A stretch of 64,000 bases of DNA from Planctomycetota bacterium (GCA_023417655.1 JAEZFD010000023.1:31702-95701); one strand, 5' to 3'; positions 24,628 through 33,474 are shown, counted from the stretch's first letter. Program-made: numbers and translations. Notes: generated from the sequence alone by a model not told the origin.

Positions 24628-25682
24628 GCCCATTGACCCGAGTTTGTCGACTGACTCCAGCAGGCCGCGGAGCCGTTGCGACCATTGGCGTCATTGGCAA
24701 CGTAAATGTCGTCGACAGCCATTTTCGAGCAGCGAACTCACAGCTCATCGCAAACCAGCCGGTGAGAAGAATCTGCTTCGGCCGCTGGGGAGACGAAGCT
24801 AGGGAAGAAGTCGTCTGCCTGAAAACGGCCCCTGACACAGTCGAGGTTCACTGCCACGGAGGACTCGCGGCGGTCGACCGCATTCTGCAGGACATGCAAG
24901 GATCAGGCTGTGAGATCATCAGCCAGCCGGAATGGCAACGACTGACATCTGACGAGATGACTGCCGAATGCATCCACAATGTTGCCCGAGCGACGACAAG
25001 GCTGGCGATGCATCATGCCGTCCGTCAACAGACGTTGTTTGTTCAGGCAATTCGCGACCTCGAAAATCTTCCCCCGACAGAGGCTCTGGAATCCATTGAG
25101 ACCATGCTTCAATGGGGATCGCTGGCCCGGCATCTGCTGACCCCATGGAAAGTCGTCCTTTGTGGACCTCCGAACGTCGGGAAGTCGAGCTTGATCAATG
25201 CATTGGTCGGGTATGAGCGGACGGTCGTTTTCAATCAGCCGGGGACAACACGCGACGTGATCGAAGTCGAAACCGCGTTCCAGGGATGGCCGGTCACCCT
25301 TTCTGATACCGCCGGAATTCGAGAAGCAGCATCGGACCTCGAAGCGGCCGGAATCGCTCGGGCGAAGTCTCAACTCGAAACCGCAGACCTCATTCTGGTT
25401 GTTGGCGAGGCAACGGGCTCTGCCACAATCCCGTCGGAGACTCTTTCAGGGATCGCCGTGCAGAAGCGACGGATCCTGAACAAGGCCGATCTTGTGAAAG
25501 CACAAAGTCCCGACGACGGCCTTCCCGTCTCTGCTGTGACAGGGGAAGGACTTCCGGAACTCATTAACCAAATCTGTGAAGACCTGATTCCCTCGCCACT
25601 TCCGCAGGACCAGGCATTCCCCATGAGTGATGCTCAGTTCAGGCTGCTCGAAGAACGTCGCGCTTCCCTCAGTCGCCCGTAA
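24624..25682 (+). CDS. Shortened MnmE/TrmE-like GTPase
   Basis: Protein of 352 residues, against about 450 for MnmE. The N-terminal domain keeps the VEVHCHGG segment of the MnmE folate domain. The G domain has G1 GPPNVGKSS (about 181-189, with the K-loop Asn of potassium-dependent G proteins), G2 PGTTRDV, G3 DTAG (about 228-231) and G4 NKAD (about 286-289). The C-terminal helices and the CIGK motif with the essential Cys are missing; the protein ends soon after the G domain. MnmE works with MnmG on tRNA wobble uridine. Without the CIGK tail this one probably does not, and a paralogous role is more likely. It starts inside coaX (ATGA). Confidence 0.87.
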   Translation: MSPLTRVCRLTPAGRGAVATIGVIGNVNVVDSHFRAANSQLIANQPVRRICFGRWGDEAREEVVCLKTAPDTVEVHCHGGLAAVDRILQDMQGSGCEIISQPEWQRLTSDEMTAECIHNVARATTRLAMHHAVRQQTLFVQAIRDLENLPPTEALESIETMLQWGSLARHLLTPWKVVLCGPPNVGKSSLINALVGYERTVVFNQPGTTRDVIEVETAFQGWPVTLSDTAGIREAASDLEAAGIARAKSQLETADLILVVGEATGSATIPSETLSGIAVQKRRILNKADLVKAQSPDDGLPVSAVTGEGLPELINQICEDLIPSPLPQDQAFPMSDAQFRLLEERRASLSRP

Positions 25683-25749
25683 GCAGGATCGAGTTCCGTC
25701 GCTCACCGAAGCTCACTGCGGCATCGCCACCTGCGATCTCTGAAGTAAA

Positions 25750-25788
25750 AAAAGGTCACCGGCATTCCGCAGAAGCCGGTGACCTTTT
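25750..25788. terminator. Bidirectional terminator between the MnmE-like GTPase and cox genes
   Basis: A 14-bp perfect stem, AAAAGGTCACCGGC (25750-25763) with 25775-25788, and an 11-nt loop. A-tract before and T-tract after make it work on both strands. It separates the plus-strand coaX unit from the minus-strand cytochrome oxidase cluster, whose last stop is at 25848. Confidence 0.9.
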
Positions 25789-25847
25789 CAGTTTCGAATC
25801 ATCGCTTCAGGGAAGTATCCCGTCAGCAGATTGGCTGGCAATCAACT

Positions 25848-26252
25848 CTAGTGGTTGTGGCCTTCGGCCTTGGTTGCCGGATGGTGTGCGTGACCCGACT
25901 CACCTGCCTTGCCATGGAGAACATGTTCGCCGCGACGCTGCCAAGCACCAGGATAGTCTGCCACGGTATTGTGCCGGGTGAGGTAATCCCCCAGCAGGAA
26001 GACGAAGAGAATTCCCATCCAGCCGATCCCGATGAACGCAAAGACCTTGACCAGTCCGGTCTCGTCTTTCACGTGCATAAAGATCCACATGATCAGGAAC
26101 ATCTTGGTCAGCGCAATACCGATGGCAATCGGGAACGCCAGAACTCCCAAGGGGACAGTCGCCACGAACACCGTCGCGATCACGAGGACCAGCAACGCGA
26201 GGTAGACTGCCACATATGATTTAACGTGTGAAACGTGCGTTGTGTGGCTCAT
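25848..26252 (-). CDS. Cytochrome c oxidase subunit IV-like protein
   Basis: Small membrane protein of about 134 residues, last gene of the respiratory cluster. It has three hydrophobic segments (YVAVYLALLVLVIATVFVAT, LAFPIAIGIALTKMFLIMWIFMHV, VFAFIGIGWMGILFVFLLGDYL). The MFLIMWIFMHVKDE stretch is the signature of the prokaryotic COX4/CyoD-like family. The C-terminus is His-rich. The ATG at 26252 overlaps the subunit III stop (ATGA); the longer frame would run back into subunit III. It probably stabilises the CuB centre of the oxidase during assembly, as known for this family. Confidence 0.85.
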   Translation of the reverse strand: MSHTTHVSHVKSYVAVYLALLVLVIATVFVATVPLGVLAFPIAIGIALTKMFLIMWIFMHVKDETGLVKVFAFIGIGWMGILFVFLLGDYLTRHNTVADYPGAWQRRGEHVLHGKAGESGHAHHPATKAEGHNH

Positions 26253-26932
26253 AACACCGGGTTTCGATCGATCAGGTACAGCAAGGGGAACAGGAACACC
26301 CAGAGAATGTCCACGAGGTGCCAATACAGACCGATCATTTCCACCGGCGTGTAATACTCGGCACTGAACTTGTTCAGCCTCGCCTGAATATAAAGGGTAA
26401 TCAGCAGTCCGAAGCCAATCAGCATGTGAAAGGCGTGGATGCCGGTCATGATGAAGTAAAACACGTAGAACAGCTCTGCTGCTCTGACATTCGTGATTTC
26501 AGGTGTCCCTGCGATCGGATGCCAGTGGAAGTGACTGCCTGGGACAAGCCCGTGCTCCCACTTCGTGTAGTATTCGTACATCTTGATCCCGACGAACGCG
26601 AGTCCGAGAGCCAGCGTCAGCAGGATGTTTCGTTTGAGTGCTTTGTTATTGCCGTTCGCAGCGGCATCAACCGCGAAGGCCATCGTCAGACTGCTGGTCA
26701 GCAGTACGAACGTGTTGAACGCTCCGAGCCAGTGATCAAGCTGGCGACTGGCAGCATCCCATTCCGGGAAGTACCAGTATCGGTAAACGGTGTAGGCCCC
26801 GAAGAGCCCCCCGAAAAACATGATTTCAGTCACGAGGAACGACCACATTCCGAGCGCCGCCGAAACCCGCTGCTGGCGCAGGTCGTCGAACTGGTGCCTC
26901 AAATGTGGCGAATGAACGGCGTGTGAGCTCAT
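26249..26932 (-). CDS. ctaE: Cytochrome c oxidase subunit III
   Basis: Membrane protein of 227 residues with five hydrophobic helices, the short form of subunit III found in many bacteria. Typical segments are ALGMWSFLVTEIMFFGGLFGAY near the N-terminus with the conserved glutamate, and FYFIMTGIHAFHMLIGFGLL followed by IGLYWHLVDILWVFLFPLLYL, both diagnostic. It is separated from subunit I by a 171-nt spacer with a short palindrome at the subunit I stop, and it overlaps subunit IV by 4 nt. Role: core structural subunit of the aa3-type oxidase in the cytoplasmic membrane. Confidence 0.95.
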   Translation of the reverse strand: MSSHAVHSPHLRHQFDDLRQQRVSAALGMWSFLVTEIMFFGGLFGAYTVYRYWYFPEWDAASRQLDHWLGAFNTFVLLTSSLTMAFAVDAAANGNNKALKRNILLTLALGLAFVGIKMYEYYTKWEHGLVPGSHFHWHPIAGTPEITNVRAAELFYVFYFIMTGIHAFHMLIGFGLLITLYIQARLNKFSAEYYTPVEMIGLYWHLVDILWVFLFPLLYLIDRNPVL

Positions 26933-27085
26933 TGGCTACGGTCTCTTCACTTTGATCGCTCGGTCAGCTCAACTTGTCGGGCCCGATACGGCCAGCTGAA
27001 AAATCGCGGAGGTCATGTCACTCGCAATTGCTCGCCGACCATGGCGATCATGGCCCGACACACGTCTGATCTCTTTGGAATTTAC

Positions 27086-27103
27086 GTCCCTGAGATCAGG
27101 GAC
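27086..27103 (-). promoter_or_regulatory. Palindrome abutting the subunit I stop codon
   Basis: GTCCCTGA-GA-TCAGGGAC is a perfect 8-bp inverted repeat with a 2-nt centre, directly after the ctaD stop (27104). It could be an mRNA-stabilising or processing hairpin between subunit I and III, or a protein-binding site. No U-tract follows, so it is not a standard terminator. Confidence 0.5.
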
Positions 27104-28855
27104 CTACTCACTCTTGGCTGGAACCACCAGCTCGTGTTCTCGATTCATTTCGTCGATCTGAAGCTTCTCCTCTTCGGCGAGGCGTTCTGAAGCTTCAGTA
27201 TCATAGTCGTATGCAGGTCGGGTCACGATCGGCATGACATCGAAGTTGAATGTCGGCGGAGGTGAAGATGTGTCCCATTCCAGTCCATAGGCGTGCCATG
27301 GATTGTTAGGGGCCTTCTCACCGTATTTCAGTGACCAGAGCAGATAAGCCAAGGGCAACAGGTATCCCAGTCCGAGAATCGATGCACCAGCGGTCGACAT
27401 CACGTTCAGAATCTGGAACTCTTCTGGATACTCGTGGTACCGACGTGGCATCCCCAGATATCCAAGCACGAACTGCGGGAAGAAGGTCAGATTGAACCCG
27501 ACGAACACCAGCAGAGCCGACAGCTTGCCAGGGAATTCGGGATACATCCGGCCGGTCATCTTCGGCCACCAGAAGTGAATTCCACCCAGGTAACCCATCA
27601 CTGCACCACCCACCATGATGTAGTGGAAGTGTGCGACCACGAAGTAGGTGTCGTGCAAGTGCACGTCGACGGCAATCGTGGCAAGGAACAGCCCGGTCAG
27701 ACCACCGATGGTGAACAGGCCGAGGAAGCCGAGAACGTACATCATCGGGGTGTTCCAGACGATCGATCCCTTATAGATCGTTGCAGTCCAGTTAAACACC
27801 TTAATGGCCGATGGAATCGCAACCAGCATACTGATGAAGGAGAAGACGAATCCGGCATACATTGACTGCCCGGTCACAAACATGTGGTGACCCCAGACGA
27901 GGAAGCCCAGAACCGCGATTGCAAGGCTCGAGAAGGCAATGAACTCGTATCCGAACACCTTTTTCTGTGAGCAGCAGGCAACCAGCTCGCTGATGACTCC
28001 CATCGAAGGGAGCAACATGATGTATACAGCAGGGTGCGAATAGAACCAGAACAGGTGCTGGAAGAGAATTGGATCGCCACCCAGTCGAGGATCAAAGATT
28101 CCGACACCGCAGAATCGTTCGATTCCGGCAAGAAGAATCGTGATCGCGAGAACTGGGGTTCCGAGGATGATGATCAGACTGGTTGCATACTGAGCCCAGA
28201 CGAACAACGGCAGGCGGAACCAGGTCATCCCAGGTGCTCGCATGGTATGAGTCGTGACGATGAAGTTCAGAGCGGTCAGAATTGAGGAGAACCCCGCAAT
28301 AAAGACCGACATCGCCGCAGCCATCACGGCCGTATTGCTGTAGGTGCTGGAATATGGTGTATAGAAAGTCCACCCCGTATCCACACCCCCCTGGATAATG
28401 GCCACAAGGGCGAAAATCCCGGCGATGATGTAGATGTACCAGCTTGCCAGGTTCAGCTTCGGAAACGCCAGATCCCGTGCACCGATCATGATCGGTAGCA
28501 GGAAGTTCCCGAGCACTGCCGGGACTGACGGCACCATGAAGAAGAACACCATGATCACGCCGTGCAGCGTGAACAGACGGTTGTACTGCTCCGGAAGGAA
28601 CAGGTCTCCCTTGGGAGTGAGAAGTTCCAGTCGAAACAGCAGTGCCGCGAAGCCACCGATGAAGAAGAACAGCGTAATGCTGATCAGATACAGGATGGCG
28701 ATTCGCTTATGGTCCCCGGTCAGCAACCAGGAAGCCACGCTATGACCATTGTTGAGATAATTTGGTTTCACTTGAGTCAGATCCGATCTCGCACAGTGGA
28801 TCAGGGTGTCCCCTGCGGTTCCGAGATTATTGATGGCTGTTCTGGGAAACCGCAT
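27104..28855 (-). CDS. ctaD: Cytochrome c oxidase subunit I, A2-type
   Basis: Haem-copper oxidase catalytic subunit, 583 residues, about 12 membrane helices. Ligands are visible: haem a by H98 (LFTLHGV) and H411, CuB by H274 and the HH pair at 323-324 (WGHHMF), haem a3 by H409 (VAHFHY), and the cross-linked Tyr Y278. The usual D-channel glutamate of HPEVY is Ala (A276), and the stretch reads FYSHPAVY. The Tyr-Ser pair in place of the Glu defines the A2 subfamily, as in Rhodothermus caa3. It reduces O2 to water and pumps protons. The start overlaps the subunit II end by 29 nt; a GTG at residue 29 is an alternative. The ACIII genes upstream suggest its electron donor. Confidence 0.95.
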   Translation of the reverse strand: MRFPRTAINNLGTAGDTLIHCARSDLTQVKPNYLNNGHSVASWLLTGDHKRIAILYLISITLFFFIGGFAALLFRLELLTPKGDLFLPEQYNRLFTLHGVIMVFFFMVPSVPAVLGNFLLPIMIGARDLAFPKLNLASWYIYIIAGIFALVAIIQGGVDTGWTFYTPYSSTYSNTAVMAAAMSVFIAGFSSILTALNFIVTTHTMRAPGMTWFRLPLFVWAQYATSLIIILGTPVLAITILLAGIERFCGVGIFDPRLGGDPILFQHLFWFYSHPAVYIMLLPSMGVISELVACCSQKKVFGYEFIAFSSLAIAVLGFLVWGHHMFVTGQSMYAGFVFSFISMLVAIPSAIKVFNWTATIYKGSIVWNTPMMYVLGFLGLFTIGGLTGLFLATIAVDVHLHDTYFVVAHFHYIMVGGAVMGYLGGIHFWWPKMTGRMYPEFPGKLSALLVFVGFNLTFFPQFVLGYLGMPRRYHEYPEEFQILNVMSTAGASILGLGYLLPLAYLLWSLKYGEKAPNNPWHAYGLEWDTSSPPPTFNFDVMPIVTRPAYDYDTEASERLAEEEKLQIDEMNREHELVVPAKSE

Positions 28856-29795
28856 TCTGCGGCACCGGGGACGGCGACAAGGATTTCAAATACGCAATGA
28901 GAGCCAGAGAGTCACTTTCCGTGAGTTGTCCCTGGAAGCTTGGCATTAAGGCGTCGAAGCCGGCGAGAACCTGCTTATGCGGGTTCATGATCGCATCTCG
29001 CAGATACTGATCGTTCGCTTCGACTGCTCCGCCACCTTTTAGTGGACGAACTTTACCCACGATTCCGGCGAGCGATGGTCCGTTTCCGGTTCCATCGGTT
29101 CGATGGCAGCTAGAGCACTGGAACTGGCTGAACAGTCGCTCTCCGATGACCGCAGGGGCCTCGTTTGGTCCTTCTTCGACCCAACGCGAATATTCTTCCG
29201 GGTCCATCACAGTGACTGAACCGATCATCTTCGAATGCTCGGTTCCGCAGTATTCAGCACAGAACAGGTGGTACTTGCCAACTTTCGTTGGCTGGAACCA
29301 GACCTGTGTGAAGAACGCCGGGAGTACGTCCTGCTTCACACGGAATGCAGGGACATAGAAACTGTGAATGACGTCTTCGCTGATCATCCGGAGGCGAACT
29401 GGTTGCCCCAGCGGAACGTGCAGGGAGTTGATTTCCTGGCGTCCGCTTGGATGCTGGGCTTTCCACATCCACTGCTTGCCGACAACCTGAATGTCCAGGG
29501 TGTTTTCAGGCGGCGTCTGCATCTTGTAGAAGAGAGCCGCACCCCACACAAACATAATCATGACCAGCACGAACGGGACCGATGCCCAGATCACTTCAGT
29601 GAAGTTACTGTGGTGCCCCAGCTTTCGATTGACCTTATTTCCGCGACGGTAATAGACGGCAAAGCCGATCACCATCACGCAAATGAGTGTCGAAAAGAAG
29701 ACCGTCACGGCGATCAAGAAGCCGTACAGTAAATCGACATCGAGCGCGAAGCTTGACGCGAGGTCAGGCCAGAACTGGAAGGATTTCTCAGGCAT
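28827..29795 (-). CDS. ctaC: Cytochrome c oxidase subunit II fused to cytochrome c (caa3 type)
   Basis: Protein of 322 residues. Two N-terminal membrane helices (about 20-48 and 67-92) are followed by the CuA domain with ligands H144, C179, C183, H187 and M190 (CAEYCGTEHSKM). A C-terminal cytochrome c domain has CSSCH at 227-231 and a candidate Met ligand near 284 (ALMPSFQGQL). The fused haem domain defines a caa3 oxidase, which takes electrons directly from its donor complex. Its start overlaps the end of the SCO gene by 8 nt. Active site faces the periplasm. Confidence 0.95.
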   Translation of the reverse strand: MPEKSFQFWPDLASSFALDVDLLYGFLIAVTVFFSTLICVMVIGFAVYYRRGNKVNRKLGHHSNFTEVIWASVPFVLVMIMFVWGAALFYKMQTPPENTLDIQVVGKQWMWKAQHPSGRQEINSLHVPLGQPVRLRMISEDVIHSFYVPAFRVKQDVLPAFFTQVWFQPTKVGKYHLFCAEYCGTEHSKMIGSVTVMDPEEYSRWVEEGPNEAPAVIGERLFSQFQCSSCHRTDGTGNGPSLAGIVGKVRPLKGGGAVEANDQYLRDAIMNPHKQVLAGFDALMPSFQGQLTESDSLALIAYLKSLSPSPVPQNAVSQNSHQ

Positions 29796-30654
29796 GTGAT
29801 GTTCCTTCCAACAGCCGATGAGAGTTCGACACGGCTTTATCCCGCCGCAGCATCAATGTGATTGCGGTTCCCAATATCAGCACCGTCAACACGCCTCCGG
29901 CTCGCAAAAGATTCATGATCGCCAGCCCGTACTTACCGGTGGTCGGGTCGTAGCGAAAACAATAAAGCAAAACGTGTTCTGTAACGGAGCCAACTCTGCC
30001 GAGGGAAGATTCGACGACAGCGAGTCGCAAATCTTTCGGGGCAAAGTCAACGCCATACAGGTAACGTGACAGCATTCCATCCGGAGTGCAGACCACGAAC
30101 CCTGCCGCATGGGCGTACTGTCCAGTGACAGGGTCAAATTTGGTTCGGAATCCAATCACCTGATTGAGCTTCTGAATACTCTCTTCGTCGCCGGTCAGAA
30201 AGTGCCAGCCATCATTGGCTTCGGGGCAATTGTACTGAGCCAGATACTGTTTACGTTTGTTGGCAGCGAGTCCAGGTGTTTCCCGGGGATCGATGCTGTA
30301 AGTCAGGATGGTGAAATCCTGATGGGCCTTCATTCCTGTGCTCATCTGAAGTCCGCGGAGGCATCGAACCAATCCGTTCAACTCCAGACCACACAACATT
30401 GGACACTTGTAGTACACCGGCATCAGGATCACAGGCTTATCGCCGAAATAATCCTTCAGCTGAATGTTGTTGCCGTTCTCGTCGCGAAAAGTCAGGTCGA
30501 GAGGGACTTGATCTCCCAGATTCTGATCGAAGCCGATCTCTTTCTGGGGGGACTCAGCCTGAGCGAGCGCACGTTCCGCAGTAAGGCCGCCGGTGAGTGT
30601 GATCACCAAGCCTGCCAAGGCGAGCGCTCGCGAATACCTATGAACAGAAATCAT
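29788..30654 (-). CDS. SCO1/SenC copper chaperone with C-terminal membrane anchor
   Basis: Protein of 288 residues with a signal peptide (ALALAGLVITLTGGLTAERALA). The thioredoxin-like fold has the copper-binding VYYKCPMLCGLELNG (C84 and C88). Unlike most SCO proteins it also has a C-terminal hydrophobic helix (LLRAGGVLTVLILGTAITLML), which would anchor the domain from the other end. It delivers copper to the CuA site of subunit II, the gene immediately downstream. The ATG at 30654 overlaps the stop of the preceding gene (ATGA). Confidence 0.93.
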   Translation of the reverse strand: MISVHRYSRALALAGLVITLTGGLTAERALAQAESPQKEIGFDQNLGDQVPLDLTFRDENGNNIQLKDYFGDKPVILMPVYYKCPMLCGLELNGLVRCLRGLQMSTGMKAHQDFTILTYSIDPRETPGLAANKRKQYLAQYNCPEANDGWHFLTGDEESIQKLNQVIGFRTKFDPVTGQYAHAAGFVVCTPDGMLSRYLYGVDFAPKDLRLAVVESSLGRVGSVTEHVLLYCFRYDPTTGKYGLAIMNLLRAGGVLTVLILGTAITLMLRRDKAVSNSHRLLEGTSHA

Positions 30655-31049
30655 TGTGTTTGTCCGTATTTCTCAACGATCAGGGCTTTCGCTCGATCGA
30701 GAGGAATCCGTGCCAGTTTCTTTTCTTGATTTGCCCACCCGTAAGTGGTGAGCAAATGCTGCTGATGTTCTTCGTAGATTTCTTTCTGAGCCACCTGTGC
30801 CGGATTCAGCGGTGCTGTTCCCGGGGCCTGTTGAAAATCGGCAGGCATCCAGGCGGCGGTGATTGAGCGATTGTCGTCGCCAGCCAGAGCCAGCTCAAAC
30901 GCCCGCACCAGTCCGAGTGCAACCACAATCAATGTGACGAGTCCGATGACGCTCGCCCAGATTGGGGCCCACTTGATCACCACTCGTTCTTCGATCGACT
31001 GGTGCTGATAGCCCGGTGCGAACTGGGTGTGTTCATCATGGTTGCTCAT
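30651..31049 (-). CDS. Small single-span membrane protein of the ACIII/caa3 cluster
   Basis: Protein of 132 residues with one membrane helix (VIGLVTLIVVALGLVRAFELAL). An N-terminal cytosolic stretch of about 30 residues precedes it, and a periplasmic C-terminus contains LLTTYGWANQEKKLARIPLDRAKALI. The YGW-x(n)-RIPIDRA-like motif recurs in small proteins of comparable respiratory clusters. It overlaps both neighbours by 4 nt, so it is surely co-translated with actF and the SCO gene. I cannot name it. It may be an accessory subunit of ACIII or an assembly factor for the oxidase. Confidence 0.8.
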   Translation of the reverse strand: MSNHDEHTQFAPGYQHQSIEERVVIKWAPIWASVIGLVTLIVVALGLVRAFELALAGDDNRSITAAWMPADFQQAPGTAPLNPAQVAQKEIYEEHQQHLLTTYGWANQEKKLARIPLDRAKALIVEKYGQTQ

Positions 31050-32212
31050 ACGGTCTCTCCAGCATGATGGACATCGTGGGCGTGGTTGTGAGCTCCGTGG
31101 AGTTCGGCAACAGTCATGTCAGGCAGTTTGGCGTATTGACGTGAGTACTCGACCAGCCAGATCCCACCGATTAGCACGACGCTGACCAGGCCAGATAGGA
31201 ATGCGACAGCATTGGTGCCGTGAATCGAGGGCAAGGTGACCCAGCAGATGTCAATGAAGCACATGAACAGCAGGAGGCTGGCAACGATTGGCAGAGCCCT
31301 GTAGCTCTTCTTCAATGGCCGATAGAGCAGCAGCAGGAATGGGATCAGCCAGTGGAACAGGAACAGTGCGACTGAACCCAGACGACCGAAGAACGTGTGG
31401 CGATCCACGTAGTATTGAACTTCAAACGGAATGTCTGCACCCCAGATGAGGATGAACTGGTCGAAAGTCAGGTAGGTCCAGAGCAGGTTGAACGCCTGCA
31501 ACCAGTTACCCGCATCATGAGTCAGGTCAGTCCGGTGATGGGTTGGTTCGTTCTTATGGACGAGTCGAGACAGGATGATGATCGCCATCGCTGAGACGGC
31601 ACAGTTCAGCAACCGAATCAACGGAAAGATGGACGAGGCCCAACCGGGTGAAAGAGCCATGATGAAGTCGACCGACGCACAACTGACTGTCAGAAAGAAC
31701 AGCAGCATGGCAGCCCCGGCCAATCCTTGTGGCGGAACCTTACGGCGATCGGCAGCTTCACGAATGTAGATCCGCCGCAACCAAACAGCTGTTCCGATCC
31801 AAGTCAGCGACAAGACGATGTAGCGAATCAGTACGGTCCAAGGTGCCAGGAAGACAGCCTGATTCGGGTTCGCGAACTCGTGACGGGCCCAAGGAAAGAC
31901 ATAAGTCGCACCGATGCAAAGTAGGAGACCACTCGCAAGAACGAGGGGCAGGGTTGCGGCACCCGCCTGCAGGCCGCGACCGAGGGCATATCCCCAACGT
32001 CCACCGGCGATCGCGTGGATCAGGGAAATCCCCAGACATCCCAGGGCAATGCTCACCCAGAAGTTGACAGCGACCAGGTAGCCAGGCCAAAACTGCTTCG
32101 GGGCCACGATTGCCAGAATGACACAGATCACGGCAGCCACCCCGGAAGCACCGAGGTAGAGCGCTCTGCGAGAAGGCTCTGGTTTTGTTTCGTGATGGTG
32201 AGGTTGGTTCAT
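31046..32212 (-). CDS. actF: Alternative complex III subunit ActF (quinone-binding subunit 2)
   Basis: Polytopic membrane protein of 388 residues with about ten helices, homologous to the NrfD/PsrC-related ActF of alternative complex III. Family features include LTWIGTAVWLRRIYIREAAD, VDFIMALSPGWASSIFPLIR, a LWTYLTFDQFILIWGADIP block, and FLFHWLIPFLLLLYRPLKK. I set the start at the ATG at 32212 (MNQPHHHETKPEPS); the longest frame begins 15 residues earlier. The C-terminal tail is His-rich. ActF forms part of the membrane domain that oxidises menaquinol in the complex. It overlaps the next gene by 4 nt and follows actE after a 127-nt gap. Confidence 0.92.
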   Translation of the reverse strand: MNQPHHHETKPEPSRRALYLGASGVAAVICVILAIVAPKQFWPGYLVAVNFWVSIALGCLGISLIHAIAGGRWGYALGRGLQAGAATLPLVLASGLLLCIGATYVFPWARHEFANPNQAVFLAPWTVLIRYIVLSLTWIGTAVWLRRIYIREAADRRKVPPQGLAGAAMLLFFLTVSCASVDFIMALSPGWASSIFPLIRLLNCAVSAMAIIILSRLVHKNEPTHHRTDLTHDAGNWLQAFNLLWTYLTFDQFILIWGADIPFEVQYYVDRHTFFGRLGSVALFLFHWLIPFLLLLYRPLKKSYRALPIVASLLLFMCFIDICWVTLPSIHGTNAVAFLSGLVSVVLIGGIWLVEYSRQYAKLPDMTVAELHGAHNHAHDVHHAGETV

Positions 32213-32339
32213 ACCTGAAACACGATCTGCATTAACGCGGCATCGTTGAGGTGACACAGAGTTCAGCGGAAGGCAGAAGAAATTCCTCTGCAGAAGCTGA
32301 TCAGATCACCGGAATTATGACGGGTAACTCTCAAAAAAC

Positions 32340-32918
32340 TTACTGGAGATTCTGTCGTTCGGCCTCTGGGAGTGAGTCGACAGGAACATTTTGACTCAAC
32401 TGCAGTGCACGAATGTAGGCAACGATGGCCCAGCGGTCTTCAACGGGAATCCGTGCCCGAAACGCGGGCATCCGGCTGACACCGTTCGTGATTGTCAGGA
32501 ACATCTGACCATCCGGTGCGTTGATCAAGCGATCAATGTGGTAACTTGGCGGTGCAGGGAAACCTCGCTGAACGACCATCCCGTCGCCTGATCCAGTCAT
32601 GCCGTGGCAGTGCTGGCAAAACACATTAAATCGGTTCTCGCCACGGGCGACCAGTTCTGCCGTTACTGGGACCGGAATCTTGGCGACAATCTCGCCGTTC
32701 TCCAGCCCGATCTGCTTCGGTGTCTGCTCGAAGTTTCGACCTCGAGAAACCGTACCGGGAACCGGAGTTCGGTTAGCGATCGTGTTGAACTCGAATTGGG
32801 AGGGTTCCATTGTGTCGACACGAGGCTGATTGGCCATCTGCTGCGCACATCCCTGAACCCAGAGAGCGAGCGAAGCAGCCGTGATCACCAGACTCCACGC
32901 GTTACGCCGCTGGGACAT
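32340..32918 (-). CDS. actE: Alternative complex III subunit ActE (lipid-anchored monohaem cytochrome c)
   Basis: Protein of 192 residues. A lipoprotein signal with Cys24 (LWVQGCAQQ) is followed by a cytochrome c domain with CQHCH at 101-105 and a Met ligand near 150 (GVSRMPAFRARI). ActE passes electrons from ActA towards the oxidase. The start is the ATG at 32918, which is inside the longer frame. GCGAAGGAGGTGCTGG-ATG (SD at 32923-32931) is an unusually complete ribosome site and decides it. The start lies 17 nt inside the end of actD, so the two are translationally linked. Confidence 0.92.
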   Translation of the reverse strand: MSQRRNAWSLVITAASLALWVQGCAQQMANQPRVDTMEPSQFEFNTIANRTPVPGTVSRGRNFEQTPKQIGLENGEIVAKIPVPVTAELVARGENRFNVFCQHCHGMTGSGDGMVVQRGFPAPPSYHIDRLINAPDGQMFLTITNGVSRMPAFRARIPVEDRWAIVAYIRALQLSQNVPVDSLPEAERQNLQ

Positions 32919-33474
32919 CCAGCACCTCCTTCGCATGAAGATCTTGGAGCAACTTGCGGGTTGCCTCCGGGTCGAACAAGGGGTCAACGGATTCAATCCC
33001 CAGGAAATAACCATCTGTGCTTGCCCGAGCAAACTCTGGCACGGAGAACAGCGGGTGATGGAGTCGTGGAAGGCCATTCATCGCCAGCATTCCAATGACA
33101 CCGGAAAATGCGGCGAAAAGAATGGTGCATTCAAATGTCACTGGAATAAACAGTGGCCAGCTGTTCGTCGGACGTCCACCGATGTTCAACGGCACTGAAA
33201 AGATCGAAGTTGGGAACTCGATCGCAAATCCAGTGGAGATGAAATACTGCATCAGGAACCCGAGAGTCGCCCCTGTGACCCCGCCGCAGAACACGACATA
33301 AGGGACCCAGGACCATCGATAGTTCAAGGCGTCTGCGAGTCCTTCGACCGGAATCGAAGAGTAGGCATCGACTTTGCGATATCCCTTCTCGGTCACGACC
33401 TGGGCGGCGTGAATCAGGGCATCGCTGTCCTGAAACTCGGCGACTAATCCGTAAGTGTTGTGAGGGGTACTCAT
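32902..33474 (-). CDS. actD: Alternative complex III subunit ActD (DUF3341)
   Basis: Protein of 190 residues. An N-terminal cytosolic alpha/beta domain starts YGLVAEFQDSDALIHAAQ and contains VDAYSSIPVEGL, the DUF3341 hallmark. Two membrane helices follow (VPYVVFCGGVTGATLGFLMQ and FIPVTFECTILFAAFSGVIG). The C-terminus is a short soluble tail. It is a structural subunit of alternative complex III. It overlaps actC by 4 nt at its start and actE at its end. Confidence 0.93.
   Translation of the reverse strand: MSTPHNTYGLVAEFQDSDALIHAAQVVTEKGYRKVDAYSSIPVEGLADALNYRWSWVPYVVFCGGVTGATLGFLMQYFISTGFAIEFPTSIFSVPLNIGGRPTNSWPLFIPVTFECTILFAAFSGVIGMLAMNGLPRLHHPLFSVPEFARASTDGYFLGIESVDPLFDPEATRKLLQDLHAKEVLDVPAA

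Noticed and set aside
23752..24633. Minus-strand frame of 293 codons opposite coaX
   Set aside because: The plus strand encodes a clear CoaX; the minus frame has no protein features.
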